A DNA stretch of 64,000 nucleotides from Persicobacter diffluens (GCF_036244895.1 NZ_BQKE01000001.1:2604001-2668000), one strand, 5' to 3'. Positions 53,127 through 62,219 are shown, counted from the first letter of the stretch. Notes: a model not told the origin generated them from the sequence alone. Numbers and translations: made by a program.

Positions 53127-53756
53127 ATGGAAGAGTTTAAAATCATAGCGAAACAAACTGCCAAACGCTACATCAACGAATGGGTTTTCCGCGGTTTAGA
53201 CTATACTTTTGAAAGTGGAAACACCTACGCCATCACCGGCCCAAACGGCAGTGGAAAATCCACCCTAATGAAAGTGTTGGCGGGAACTACCCCCTCCACC
53301 AAAGGATCAGTAGAATACCTGGTGGGAGAAAAAACAATCCACGGAGATGATTTCTTCCAACACCTGACCTATGTCGCCCCCTATTTAGAACTACCGGAAG
53401 AATTAACACTGCGTGAATTTTTAGAATTCCACTTTCGCTTTAAGGAATTAAAAGATTATTTCTCCATTGATATTTTAATAAAATTCCTATCTTTACAAGC
53501 ACATACCGATAAGCCCATCAAATTTTTTTCATCGGGAATGAAACAAAGGGTGCGTCTTGGCCTGGCTTTTGCGACCAAATGTCCTTTAGTATTTTTAGAC
53601 GAGCCAACATCCAATCTGGATGAGTGGGGAATTAATTGGTACACTGAAAACTGTCAAAAATGGTTGAGGGATCAATGCGTCATCATTGGTTCTAATCAAC
53701 CTTTTGAGTATACACATGCAAATTTTATTTTAAACATTAACTTGTTCAAAAAATGA
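53127..53756 (+). CDS. ABC transporter ATPase lacking the switch histidine
   Basis: A 209-residue ABC ATPase resembling CcmA-type exporters. Walker A GPNGSGKST (about residues 38-46), signature FSSGMKQRVRL, Walker B LVFLDEPTSNLD. The H-loop position, normally THD or similar, reads IIGSNQP, so the switch histidine is missing. No permease is adjacent. The ATG at 53127 follows the lpxA terminator; its stop overlaps the next lipoprotein gene by 4 bp. Confidence 0.85.
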   Translation: MEEFKIIAKQTAKRYINEWVFRGLDYTFESGNTYAITGPNGSGKSTLMKVLAGTTPSTKGSVEYLVGEKTIHGDDFFQHLTYVAPYLELPEELTLREFLEFHFRFKELKDYFSIDILIKFLSLQAHTDKPIKFFSSGMKQRVRLGLAFATKCPLVFLDEPTSNLDEWGINWYTENCQKWLRDQCVIIGSNQPFEYTHANFILNINLFKK

Positions 53757-54205
53757 CAAAGCTGTTCAACCAAGTTGCAAAATTGTTTTTTATGTTCGCA
53801 GCTGTAGCTGTGATGACTTCTTGTGGTAGTGATGATCCGGAGCCAACTCCTCCATCACAACAAGAAACACAATCGAAATTATTAGAAGGCAAGTGGACTG
53901 CTGCCGAGACAATCTTAGGCGATGATACCGCTTTTGATGCACTAACATTAGAATTCGGAACTAACGAAGAATTCACTGGTGGTTCATTAAAAGAAGGTGG
54001 TATTGATGCGGAGATCGCAGGTGCTTTCGGTTCTGACTGGGCTTTTGAAGGTTCTTCTACTACTGCACTTTCTGTAGGAGGTACTGTTAATGCCATCACA
54101 ATCAACAGCATTTCTGCGGAAGAAATGACCATCAATTTCACTAACTCTGCTTCTTCAGCAAAAGTGAAAGGTGTGGGTACTTACACCCTTCGAATGACAA
54201 AATAA
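53753..54205 (+). CDS. Small lipoprotein
   Basis: A 150-residue lipoprotein: hydrophobic signal, lipobox VMTSC with the acylated cysteine near residue 24, then an acidic Ser/Pro linker (GSDDPEPTPPS) and a small beta-rich domain starting KLLEGKWTAAE, resembling a lipocalin-like fold. Function unknown. It overlaps the ABC ATPase gene by 4 bp (ATGA), so the two are coexpressed. Confidence 0.85.
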   Translation: MTKLFNQVAKLFFMFAAVAVMTSCGSDDPEPTPPSQQETQSKLLEGKWTAAETILGDDTAFDALTLEFGTNEEFTGGSLKEGGIDAEIAGAFGSDWAFEGSSTTALSVGGTVNAITINSISAEEMTINFTNSASSAKVKGVGTYTLRMTK

Positions 54206-54216
54206 AAAAACAATAT

Positions 54217-54282
54217 AAAGCCTCAATTTCCACTGGAGGCTTTTTTTAAGCGACCTGTTTTGATAAAGCAGGTCGCTTTTTT
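54217..54282 (+). terminator. Tandem terminators after the lipoprotein gene
   Basis: Two hairpins in a row: AAAGCCTC/GAGGCTTT at 54217-54248 and AGCGACCTG/CAGGTCGCT at 54249-54282, each with a T run. Confidence 0.9.
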
Positions 54283-54373
54283 TATATGGACATTTATCCT
54301 AACCCTCTTTAAAAATAAAATACCGCGCAATCCTCCCTGAGTTTTACTCCATCTCAAAAAAACATCGCCCGGC

Positions 54374-54617
54374 TTTAAGCCGGAATATTCTTGCTTAAGC
54401 CGGATTATAAATACTTAAATCCTCGTTTAGCTGTAAGGCGAAAAAAATGAAGGAATAGTTTCCAATTTCGAATTTTTTCCAACGAAGCAGATGAATGAGG
54501 AGAAAGCAAGCCTACCCAAATTTGGACTATCGGAAATTTGGCGGGACAAACAACAACTAAGTGATAGTCGGCCTCTTACAGTAGCCTCTAAAATTAGCGG
54601 TGAATAATTCGGTTTAA
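54374..54617 (-). repeat. TIR element copy 7a
   Basis: Near-complete copy with duplicated left end (CTTTAAGCCGGAATATTCTTGC then GCTTAAGCCGGATTATAAATAC), inner blocks CCTCGTTTAGCTGTAAGGCG, CCAACGAAGCAGATGAATGAGG and CCCAAATTTGG, and right end GCGGTGAATAATTCGGTTTAA. Confidence 0.88.
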
Positions 54618-54812
54618 ATCCTCATTAGCTGCAAGGCGGTAAAATGAAAGAAGTTTTCCTATTTTGGGTTTTCTAACCAAGCAAATGAATAAGAAGCAAG
54701 CGAGCTCACCCAATTTTGAGCGATAAAAAAATCAGCTTTACCAACCGTAATAAAATGATCATCACCCCTTCATAATAACCTACTAAATCTACTGGTAAAT
54801 AATTCCGGTTAA
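54613..54812 (-). repeat. TIR element copy 7b, tandem to 7a
   Basis: Begins in the terminal repeat of 7a (TTTAAATCCTCATTAGCTGCAAGGCGG) and ends TGGTAAATAATTCCGGTTAA. More diverged than 7a; the two share the junction TTTAA. Confidence 0.8.
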
Positions 54813-54890
54813 AAATGAAAATTAGCGGCAATAGGGCTTCCTTCCGGAAAAACGAGTAACGTAAGATGAATACCTTATTCAGGCAGACAC

Positions 54891-54925
54891 AAAAAAACCG
54901 GCCATTCACAAGAAAAGCCGGCTCC
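54891..54925 (-). terminator. Terminator of the DUF4293 gene
   Basis: On the minus strand, GCCGGC/GGCCGG stem (AGCCGGC...GGCCGGT) with a T run, just downstream of the DUF4293 stop. Confidence 0.75.
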
Positions 54926-54946
54926 TTATCGAAATTATTTTTTGTA

Positions 54947-55417
54947 CTAGCGCATACGATCCATGGAGCGCACCAACTCTTCGTCCTTACGAATGAACTT
55001 GGAGGCCGCCATATTACAAACCACCGCAGCGATCACCAACCAAAAACCAATGCCGTAAGCACCTTTAGCGCCAACGCTTTCCATCAATTCCATATTAATG
55101 AAGTAAAGTCCTCCACCCATGATGGCCAACATCATAAAGGCGTTGATATACCCTAGCTTCAATTGCTTCATCCGATCCTTAAATTGAAAAACAGAGATGG
55201 CTGAAATCGTGGCTGCGGCAATGGCCAGCATTCCCAATAATCCGTACGGAAGATTTTCTTTTACCATTTCAGCATCTACTATATGCTGATAACCGGTCAA
55301 AAATAATTCATGGGCATCTCCTCCCTCAGGCTGGTAAGACCACAATGGAAAAAAACAGGCGGCAATCAATAAAACCGATACCAGGAATAAAAAAACGGTC
55401 TGAATACGTTGTATCAT
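54947..55417 (-). CDS. DUF4293 membrane protein
   Basis: A 156-residue protein with four membrane spans, beginning MIQRIQTVFLFLVSVLLIAA; other spans include LLGMLAIAAATISAISVF and AYGIGFWLVIAAVVCNMAA. The N terminus and spacing match DUF4293, a Bacteroidota-specific family of unknown function. The tail is basic/acidic and cytoplasmic (FIRKDEELVRSMDRMR). Monocistronic. Confidence 0.88.
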   Translation of the reverse strand: MIQRIQTVFLFLVSVLLIAACFFPLWSYQPEGGDAHELFLTGYQHIVDAEMVKENLPYGLLGMLAIAAATISAISVFQFKDRMKQLKLGYINAFMMLAIMGGGLYFINMELMESVGAKGAYGIGFWLVIAAVVCNMAASKFIRKDEELVRSMDRMR

Positions 55418-55632
55418 AATGATTATTATTTTCTCAGCGACAAAATTACAAAAATCCCCTCAGGTGAAAAACAATCCGGCAAGAAGCTGAAACAAAAGCC
55501 ACACAAAATACTATATTTTTTCAGGAGCAAACGCTTAAGGAAGAAACTACCGGAGACTGGTCAAAATATGCCTGACAAAAAAATCAGGCAGGGTCACCCT
55601 TATTCCTCTATTTATAGCCGCCTGGAGCGTGC

Positions 55633-55777
55633 TTCAAAGCACACCCTCCGGCTTCAAGTCCGAATTATTGGAAGCGATTTCAGATAATTGCTCAACAATA
55701 GCGATGCTATTCGATCAAAATAATGCTGATTCGCTTCTGCCATACTTCAAATTTTCGCTGCGAATTTTGGCTTTTAA
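55633..55777 (+). repeat. Hairpin repeat family B, copy 2
   Basis: 145 bases matching 34225-34366 in inverse orientation, with the same two hairpins (AATAGCGATGCTATT; TTTTCGCTGCGAATTTT). It lies in the leader of truA. Confidence 0.7.
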
Positions 55778-55843
55778 ACATGCTCATAGATTTGAGAATT
55801 ATCAGAGGGATGCTTTATTTTGTTACAAAAAGAAGGAAAGCAA

Positions 55844-56608
55844 TTGCGCTATTTTATTGAAATCGCCTATAAAGGCACGGCATACCATGGCTGGCAAAGC
55901 CAAAAGAATCAAAAAGTAAAAACGGTTCAGGGAGAAATTGAAACTGCACTCAGCAAAATTTTGGGTCAAGCCACAGCGATAGTCGGCAGTGGAAGAACCG
56001 ATACCGGGGTGCACGCTATGCAGCAATTTGCGCATTTTGACCATGAGAGAGCGCTGGATACTGCATTATATCAGTATAAATTTAATGCAGTATTGCCCTT
56101 CGATATCGTAATCAAAAATTTATTCAAGGTCGGAGATGAGACACATGCCCGCTTTGACGCCACCAAAAGAAGTTATCAATACCATATTCACCTGGAAAGA
56201 AGCCCATTTTTACAGGAATTAAGCTATTTTCACAAAGAAAAACTGGATATAGCTACCATGAATCAGGCAGCGGACTTTCTTTTGGGACGACAGGATTTTC
56301 AGTGTTTCTCCAAGGTAAAGACTGATGTGAACAATTATTTCTGTGACATTTATAAGGCGGAATGGGAATATGAATCAAAAACCGGCAGATTGATATTTCA
56401 TATTTCGGCCAACCGTTTTTTAAGAAATATGGTACGCGCAGTGGTGGGAACTTTACTGGAAGTGGGCAGAGGAAAAATGCCGGCTGAAGGCGTCAAGGAA
56501 GTCATCCAAAGTAAAAATCGGTCTGTTGCGGGACGATCGGTTCCGGCAGACGGACTTTACCTCAGCGAAGTGCTTTATCCATTTATGGAGGGAGCGTCCA
56601 ATAAATAA
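55844..56608 (+). CDS. truA: tRNA pseudouridine(38-40) synthase
   Basis: Isomerises uridines 38-40 in the tRNA anticodon arm. Catalytic aspartate lies in GSGRTDTGVHAMQQ (near residue 52); the C-terminal NRFLRNMVRAVVGTLLEVGRG is family-typical. The TTG at 55844 (RYFIEIAYKGTAYHGWQ) is chosen because GAAGGAAAG precedes it as a plausible ribosome-binding site; the frame also opens at TTG 55820. About 254 residues. A MsbA-like gene follows after about 60 bp. Confidence 0.93.
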   Translation: MRYFIEIAYKGTAYHGWQSQKNQKVKTVQGEIETALSKILGQATAIVGSGRTDTGVHAMQQFAHFDHERALDTALYQYKFNAVLPFDIVIKNLFKVGDETHARFDATKRSYQYHIHLERSPFLQELSYFHKEKLDIATMNQAADFLLGRQDFQCFSKVKTDVNNYFCDIYKAEWEYESKTGRLIFHISANRFLRNMVRAVVGTLLEVGRGKMPAEGVKEVIQSKNRSVAGRSVPADGLYLSEVLYPFMEGASNK

Positions 56609-56670
56609 GAACAAGACATTAACCTTTTTTTGACCAAACGTTTTAGTATAAGACGGCAAGCGAAAAACCA

Positions 56671-58446
56671 TTGAAAGACGAAAATATTAGCGGAAAGGTA
56701 TTTGACTCCATAGTCCTAAAGCGCCTTTTCAAATTTGTAAAACCTTACTGGAAACAGTTTCTTTTTTTAGTGCTCCTCACTATAGGAGTCGCTACACTTG
56801 GCCCATTGCGCCCCTACCTTATCCATATCGCCATAGATGAGCATGTGGCCAATGGCAATTTCCCGGGCTTACTGAACATGACCATCCTCCTGATTGGCCT
56901 TTTGGTATTACAGGGAATCGTCACCTACCTGCACACTTATATCTCGGGTTGGCTGGGGCAGTACACCATTAAAGATATTCGGGATCAGCTTTACGATCAT
57001 TTGCTGAGTTTACAGTTGCGCTTTTTCGACAATACCCCCATCGGTCGACTGGTAACCCGTACCGTTTCCGATATTGAAACCCTCGCGGAGGTTTTCAGTC
57101 AGGGAGTCGCAGCCATCATCGGGGATGTTTTGCAGCTTTTTGTCATCACCGCCATCATGTTTTATACCGACTGGCGACTCACTTTGATCAGCCTTTCCAC
57201 ACTTCCCATTCTGCTTTTTTCCACTTATATATTCAAAGAAAAAATCAAAGTGGCTTTTACCGATGTCCGAAATGCAGTAGCTCAATTGAACTCCTTCGTA
57301 CAGGAACACATAACGGGGATGTCTATTGTGCAAATCTTCAACAGTGAAGAGAGAGAGTATGAGAAATTTGTGGAGATCAATAAGAAACACCGACACGCCA
57401 ATCTAAAATCAGTACTTTATTATTCTATTTATTTTCCGGTGGCGGAGATTATCTCTGCGGCCTCTATCGGATTGCTGGTTTGGTATGGAGCACAGGAAAT
57501 TTTGGAAGACAGCCGGGTAACGCCCGGTATTCTCATTGCTTTTATCATGTACATTCAAATGTTCTTTCGCCCCATTCGCATGATCGCCGATCGGTTCAAT
57601 ACCCTGCAGATGGGTGTTGTATCGGCTTCCCGAATTTTCCATTTGTTGGATAGCAAAGACCAAATTGCTGATAATGGTGAACTTATTACAGATGGCATCA
57701 AAGGCGATGTTTCTTTTGACCATGTCAGCTTTGCCTACGATGAAAAGAATTTTGTCCTAAAAGATATTACTTTTGAAGTAAAAGAGGGACATACCCTTGC
57801 TTTGGTTGGGGCCACCGGAGCGGGAAAATCATCCATCATCAATTTACTTAATCGCTTTTATGACATTCAGAAAGGAAGCATAAAAATTGATGGGATTCCG
57901 GTAAAAGACTATCAGCTTTCCTTTTTAAGAAGAAATATTGGAGTGGTATTGCAGGATGTCTTCCTTTTTTCAGATACCATTCGGGAGAATATTCGATTAG
58001 GGGATGAATCCATTACTGATGAGCAAATTCAGGATGCAGCCCGTTTGGTAGGTGCATTGGATTTTATTGAAAAACTTCCAGGTGGCTTTGATTACAATGT
58101 CATGGAACGCGGAGCGACCCTTTCCGTTGGTCAGCGCCAGTTAATTTCTTTTGTAAGAGCCATCGTTTACCAACCCAGCATCATTGTTTTGGATGAAGCC
58201 ACTTCGTCTGTGGATTCTGAAACAGAGGAAATGATTCAGACCGCCATTGAACGCTTAATGAAAGGCCGTACTGCCATTGTGATTGCTCACCGTCTGTCCA
58301 CCATTCAAAATGCAGAAAAGATTTTAGTCTTAGACAAAGGCCATATCGTGGAAGAAGGCGACCATCAAAGTCTGTTGGACAAAAATGGTTATTATGCGCG
58401 TTTGCACCAAATGCAGTTTAAAAGCCTGAAAGGGCAGCAAGTATAA
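56671..58446 (+). CDS. MsbA-like ABC exporter
   Basis: A 591-residue half-transporter with six N-terminal membrane spans (about 30-310) fused to an ABC ATPase domain (about 345-585). Walker A GATGAGKSS, signature SVGQRQLISFVRAI, Walker B IIVLDEATSSVD, H-loop IAHRLST. It forms a homo- or heterodimer exporting lipids or drugs; MsbA (lipid A flippase) is plausible given Gram-negative lipid A genes in the window, but specificity is not shown. Start TTG at 56671. Confidence 0.92.
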   Translation: MKDENISGKVFDSIVLKRLFKFVKPYWKQFLFLVLLTIGVATLGPLRPYLIHIAIDEHVANGNFPGLLNMTILLIGLLVLQGIVTYLHTYISGWLGQYTIKDIRDQLYDHLLSLQLRFFDNTPIGRLVTRTVSDIETLAEVFSQGVAAIIGDVLQLFVITAIMFYTDWRLTLISLSTLPILLFSTYIFKEKIKVAFTDVRNAVAQLNSFVQEHITGMSIVQIFNSEEREYEKFVEINKKHRHANLKSVLYYSIYFPVAEIISAASIGLLVWYGAQEILEDSRVTPGILIAFIMYIQMFFRPIRMIADRFNTLQMGVVSASRIFHLLDSKDQIADNGELITDGIKGDVSFDHVSFAYDEKNFVLKDITFEVKEGHTLALVGATGAGKSSIINLLNRFYDIQKGSIKIDGIPVKDYQLSFLRRNIGVVLQDVFLFSDTIRENIRLGDESITDEQIQDAARLVGALDFIEKLPGGFDYNVMERGATLSVGQRQLISFVRAIVYQPSIIVLDEATSSVDSETEEMIQTAIERLMKGRTAIVIAHRLSTIQNAEKILVLDKGHIVEEGDHQSLLDKNGYYARLHQMQFKSLKGQQV

Positions 58447-58589
58447 ACAAGCGCGCAAAATTACCGCGCTCTTGCACCTCTGCCCTGCTTTTCCGTTAAA
58501 AAACGTGAAATAAGCGTACCACTTTTGGAAAGCGATTCAATTAGCCTTTACTTTATTATAAATCATTAGGCGGATAACCGGACGAGATA

Positions 58590-59381
58590 TTGAAGCGAGC
58601 AGACTTATATTTTTTTTTCCTATTCACACTCTTACCACTGTTCTCTTTTGCCCAAAGCGACAGCCTGGAAGTAAAGCAAAAAATAGTGGTCAGAGGAATC
58701 ATTCTGAATGACTCCACCCGGGCGCCGATTCCTTTTACCCAAATTGTCAGAAAGGGAAGTATCCGCGGTATTACCGCCAATGAAGATGGTGCTTTTGCCG
58801 TAAAAATTTATCCGGAAGACACCCTTATCTTTAGTGCCCTGGGCTTCGCCTATGGAGAATATTGCTTCAAAGACACCACCGACCTGACCTTGCCCAATGT
58901 TATCCTGCTAAAGGAAACCGCCATACAATTAAAAAATGTGGACGTTTTTGCCATCGGAGAGGATCACCCCCTGCGTAAGAAAGAACTAAAACCTTATTAC
59001 ATCCCGGGCCTGGGACAAAATCCCGACGGCACCTATCCGGAACCTCGTGACCTCACGGGCTTTGAAAAAGCCATGGGCGCCATCGGTAGTCCGATTACTT
59101 CAATTTATAATGCCGTTTCACGCAGAGGAAAAGAAATTCGGAAGATGGAAAAAATACTGGCGGAAGAAGCGCAAATAAATTATTACGCTGCCATTTACCA
59201 AAAAAAGCTCAACAATCAGGTCGTGAGTAGTTTGCTCAATATTTCAGAAAGGGAAGCCGCTGCTTTTCTGGAATTTTATGAACCCGATTTTATGTTCGTG
59301 GTTTTTGCTGATCGCAATCAACTCACCCTGGATATTATGGAGTTTTGGGAGCGATATCAGTTAGTGAAAGATCTGGACTGA
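58590..59381 (+). CDS. Secreted protein with carboxypeptidase-like regulatory domain
   Basis: A 263-residue protein with signal peptide (ADLYFFFLFTLLPLFSFAQ), then a CarboxypepD-regulatory-like beta-sandwich (about 30-110: IVVRGIILNDSTRAPIPFTQIVRKGSIRGITANEDGAF region) common in Bacteroidota surface proteins. The C-terminal helical half (about 130-263) is of unknown type. The start is TTG at 58590. Monocistronic; function unknown, probably periplasmic or outer-membrane associated. Confidence 0.8.
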   Translation: MKRADLYFFFLFTLLPLFSFAQSDSLEVKQKIVVRGIILNDSTRAPIPFTQIVRKGSIRGITANEDGAFAVKIYPEDTLIFSALGFAYGEYCFKDTTDLTLPNVILLKETAIQLKNVDVFAIGEDHPLRKKELKPYYIPGLGQNPDGTYPEPRDLTGFEKAMGAIGSPITSIYNAVSRRGKEIRKMEKILAEEAQINYYAAIYQKKLNNQVVSSLLNISEREAAAFLEFYEPDFMFVVFADRNQLTLDIMEFWERYQLVKDLD

Positions 59382-59415
59382 GGAGTTAGCTTAAAACGGT
59401 GGTTGAAGCCTTATT

Positions 59416-59450
59416 AACCACTAATTTCACGAATTAACACTAATTTTTTT
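59416..59450 (+). repeat. Repeat family C, end fragment
   Basis: Solo copy of the left end, AACCACTAATTTCACGAATTAACACTAATTT-like, matching the start of the two longer copies. Confidence 0.7.
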
Positions 59451-59654
59451 GAAAGGGTAAGGTGATAATTGTTGTCACAAATTTCGAAAATTTATGGAAA
59501 TAAGTTAGGTGTGGGAAGACTAAACTGGGCGTAGTGTCATTGCGAGCCATTTGAATACTAAAGCGGTCGCAATATTACCAAGAGCCATGCGAGGATCGCT
59601 ACACCGCTCCCTAAGCCGCGAATTTTATTGAAGGGAAGTTGGATGCAAGAAAGG

Positions 59655-59811
59655 AACCACTAATTTCACGAATTAACACTAATTTTTAGTAATGGATGTA
59701 ATTCGTAAAAGATAATGGCTGATAGGGTATTTTCGTTTCGGAAATGGTCTGAGAGGTGTTTATTCCTTACAAAACCGGAAATATTATTCGTGAAAATTAG
59801 GGAAATTCGTG
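59655..59811 (+). repeat. Repeat family C, copy 1
   Basis: About 157 bases from CCACTAATTTCACGAATTAA to ATTAGGGAAATTCGTG; the two ends are imperfect inverted repeats (CACTAATTTCACGAATT versus AATTCGTGAAAATTAG). Confidence 0.8.
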
Positions 59812-59883
59812 CTTGCTAAAAGACAAATCCTTGGTAATTGACAAGTGCTTGGATTAACAATTTCCCCGAAGCGTGTTTTTTAA

Positions 59884-60038
59884 TCACTAATTTCACGATT
59901 TACACTAATTTGTAGTATTGGATGTAATTTGGAAGAGATATTGCCTGATAGTGTATTTTCTTTTCGGAAATGGCCTGAGAGGTGTTTACTTCTTACAAAA
60001 CCGGAGATATAATTCGTGATAATTAGGGAAATTCGTGG
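59884..60038 (+). repeat. Repeat family C, copy 2
   Basis: About 155 bases, closely similar to copy 1 throughout (for example TCGGAAATGGCCTGAGAGGTG), with the same inverted ends. Confidence 0.8.
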
Positions 60039-60158
60039 TTTCAAAATATCAATTCAGCGAACCTTCTCCCCTGCTAAAAAAAACTGGTCCAACAAAAATC
60101 GGATGATTTTGCGAAAATATATATTATATTCAAAATCACCTTTTATGAAGCCTTTACT

Positions 60159-60962
60159 ATGAGCAGGAAAATAGCCATCATCGGCGGAGGAAATCTAGGA
60201 TCCGCAATAGCCTTTGGTTTGATCGACCAATCCTTTATTCAGGCCGAAAGCCTTTTTGTTACCCGAAGGCAAATCGCCAAATTAGGAACACTGGGAGAAC
60301 GCGGCGTAAACGTATTGTCTGATAATCTTTTTGCAGCTCAGCAGGCAGAATGGATTATCATTGCGGTAAAACCTCATTTAGCCACCAAAGTATTAGAGGA
60401 GATAAAATCCGCAATTACACCGGACAAAACCGTTATTTCCGTAGTGACAGGAGTATCCCTAGAGCAAATGAGAAAAGCTATTGGGGAAGGACCTGCCCTT
60501 TTCAGGGCCATGCCCAATACTGCCATTGCCATTCGGGAATCCATGACTTGTATTGCCGCAGCAGATGCTCCTGAGAGCACCCAAAAAGAGGTGGTGGAAC
60601 TTTTCAATCAGGTGGGGCAGGCCATCATCATTAATGAAGAGCTGATGAATTCTGCCACAGTATTAGGCGCCTGCGGTATTGCCTATGCTTTGCGTTTTAT
60701 CCGGGCCGCCTCCCAGGGGGGAATTGAAATCGGCTTTCCGGCTGAGGTAGCCCAGCTGATTGCCTCGCAAACGGTTAAAGGCGCCGCTTCCCTGTTAATA
60801 GAAAATAAAAAACATCCGGAATTTGAAATTGATAAGGTGACCACCCCGCAAGGCTGCACCATCGCAGGACTTAATGAGATGGAACACCAGGGATTTTCTT
60901 CCGCTCTGATAAAAGGAATCATGACCTCCTATTTGAAAATTGATAAAATTCCAACGGAATAA
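60159..60962 (+). CDS. proC: Pyrroline-5-carboxylate reductase
   Basis: Last enzyme of proline biosynthesis, reducing pyrroline-5-carboxylate with NAD(P)H. The N-terminal Rossmann motif IAIIGGGNLGSAIAFGL (about 4-20) and the family pattern FRAMPNTAIAIRESMT are clear; the C-terminal dimer region includes TPQGCTIAGLNEMEHQGF. Length 267 is typical. Monocistronic; ends at a terminator. Confidence 0.95.
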   Translation: MSRKIAIIGGGNLGSAIAFGLIDQSFIQAESLFVTRRQIAKLGTLGERGVNVLSDNLFAAQQAEWIIIAVKPHLATKVLEEIKSAITPDKTVISVVTGVSLEQMRKAIGEGPALFRAMPNTAIAIRESMTCIAAADAPESTQKEVVELFNQVGQAIIINEELMNSATVLGACGIAYALRFIRAASQGGIEIGFPAEVAQLIASQTVKGAASLLIENKKHPEFEIDKVTTPQGCTIAGLNEMEHQGFSSALIKGIMTSYLKIDKIPTE

Positions 60963-60985
60963 TTCCACAAAGCAATAGATAAGAA

Positions 60986-61010
60986 AAGCGGCGATCGCCG
61001 TTTTTTTTAT
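60986..61010 (+). terminator. Terminator after proC
   Basis: Self-complementary CGGCGATCGCCG core followed by eight T residues. Confidence 0.85.
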
Positions 61011-61035
61011 ATATTCGCATGGAAATCGGATTATT

Positions 61036-61239
61036 ATGTACATTATTAAGGTAAAAGGAAAAGCGAAGATCCCGGATTATATTCAGCTCCGCGATGATAA
61101 TTTTGTATTGGTGGCTTACTTCCGTGCTGATCGACCGCTAAAAAAACTCGAGAAATACGGATTGGAAGGAAAAGAAGAAGCCCTAAAAGCCATCATTGAA
61201 GCCCTTCCTTTTGGCAAATTACAACCATTGAACCTTTAA
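61036..61239 (+). CDS. Small conserved protein upstream of ftsE
   Basis: A 67-residue soluble protein, MYIIKVKGKAKIPDYIQLRD..., without signal or membrane span. It ends 10 bp before ftsE, so it is cotranscribed. I recall similar small proteins next to ftsE in other Bacteroidota but know no function, and I give no enzyme assignment. Confidence 0.7.
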   Translation: MYIIKVKGKAKIPDYIQLRDDNFVLVAYFRADRPLKKLEKYGLEGKEEALKAIIEALPFGKLQPLNL

Positions 61240-61249
61240 TTTTTTCCCT

Positions 61250-61963
61250 ATGTCAGCCTTCTCCGACTTACCCGTTGTAGCATTAGAAAATGCACGAATC
61301 AGTGTGGAAACCCGAACGGTCTTAACATCAGCCTCCTTTAATATTGGCAAGGGAGAATTCGTTTATTTGGTAGGACGTACCGGAAGTGGGAAATCTTCTC
61401 TGCTGCGTACCATCTATGCTGATTTGGAATTGGAAGAGGGCAAGGCTACGGTAGCAGGTTTTACCATTAATGGGATAAAGAGGAAGGACGTACCGATGTT
61501 AAGAAGAAAACTTGGCATCATCTTCCAGGACTTTCAGCTATTCAAAGACCGTACGGTTTCAGAAAATTTAGAGTTCGTTTTGAAAGCTACCGGCTGGACA
61601 GATAGCGGAAAAATAAAAAGTCGTATCACTGATGTTTTGATGAAAGTAGGGCTGACCGGTCATCTCAGCAAAATGCCTCACCAGCTTTCCGGCGGAGAGC
61701 AGCAGCGTGTAGTAATTGCCAGAGCTTTATTAAATGAACCGCAAATCTTAATTGCGGATGAGCCAACCGGAAATCTGGATCCGGAGGTTACGGAAGGGAT
61801 TTACGAATTACTAGATAAGATCAACAGTCAGGGAACTGCAATCCTGATGGCTACCCACGATTATAGCCTGATTGACAAACACCCGCATCGTATTCTGAAA
61901 ATTGAAAATGGGGCCATTCTGGATTCCGAAAAAGAAAAAATTCAGCTGATCGCGATTTATTAG
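61250..61963 (+). CDS. ftsE: Cell division ATP-binding protein FtsE
   Basis: ATPase partner of FtsX that regulates peptidoglycan hydrolases at the division septum. Walker A GRTGSGKSSLL (near residues 42-52), signature SGGEQQRVVIARALL, Walker B ILIADEPTGNLD, H-loop MATHDY. 237 residues. The overall pattern separates it from LolD by lineage-typical FLVGRTGSGKS and LRRKLGIIFQDFQLF stretches. ftsX is not adjacent, so the assignment is by sequence. The dispersed element follows about 34 bp after the stop. Confidence 0.85.
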   Translation: MSAFSDLPVVALENARISVETRTVLTSASFNIGKGEFVYLVGRTGSGKSSLLRTIYADLELEEGKATVAGFTINGIKRKDVPMLRRKLGIIFQDFQLFKDRTVSENLEFVLKATGWTDSGKIKSRITDVLMKVGLTGHLSKMPHQLSGGEQQRVVIARALLNEPQILIADEPTGNLDPEVTEGIYELLDKINSQGTAILMATHDYSLIDKHPHRILKIENGAILDSEKEKIQLIAIY

Positions 61964-61996
61964 TAAAATCAACGTCGGCTCATGGGTATGCTAAAA

Positions 61997-62219
61997 TTAA
62001 GTGGAATTATTCACCGCTGAATATATCAAACTAACCCTAGTTACTCGGGAAAATTTATTTATGCGCATTTTCGTTGATTTTAAATAACCCAGTTTGGGTT
62101 AGCTTGCTTTTCCCTCATTCACCTGCTTGCTTGGAAAAAACGCTAAACAGGGAACTAATCCTTCATTTTCCCCGCCTTTCTACTAATGGAAGATGGAGGT
62201 ATGGATCAATCGGGTTTAA
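61997..62219 (+). repeat. TIR element copy 8
   Basis: TTAAGTGGAATTATTCACC at the left, GATCAATCGGGTTTAA at the right; inner palindrome AACCCAGTTTGGGTT followed by AGCTTGCTTTTCCCTCATTC. It lies behind ftsE in the same orientation as copies 3, 4 and 6 behind their genes. Confidence 0.82.

Larger units (their letters stand above)
59382..60158. other. Repeat-filled gap before proC
   Basis: 777 bases without a gene. It contains repeat family C (next entries) and, near 59532-59612, a stretch TCATTGCGAGCC...GCGAGGATCGC that resembles widespread GTCATTGCGAG-type intergenic repeats. The rest is AT-rich. The proC promoter is presumably near the 3' end. Confidence 0.6.
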
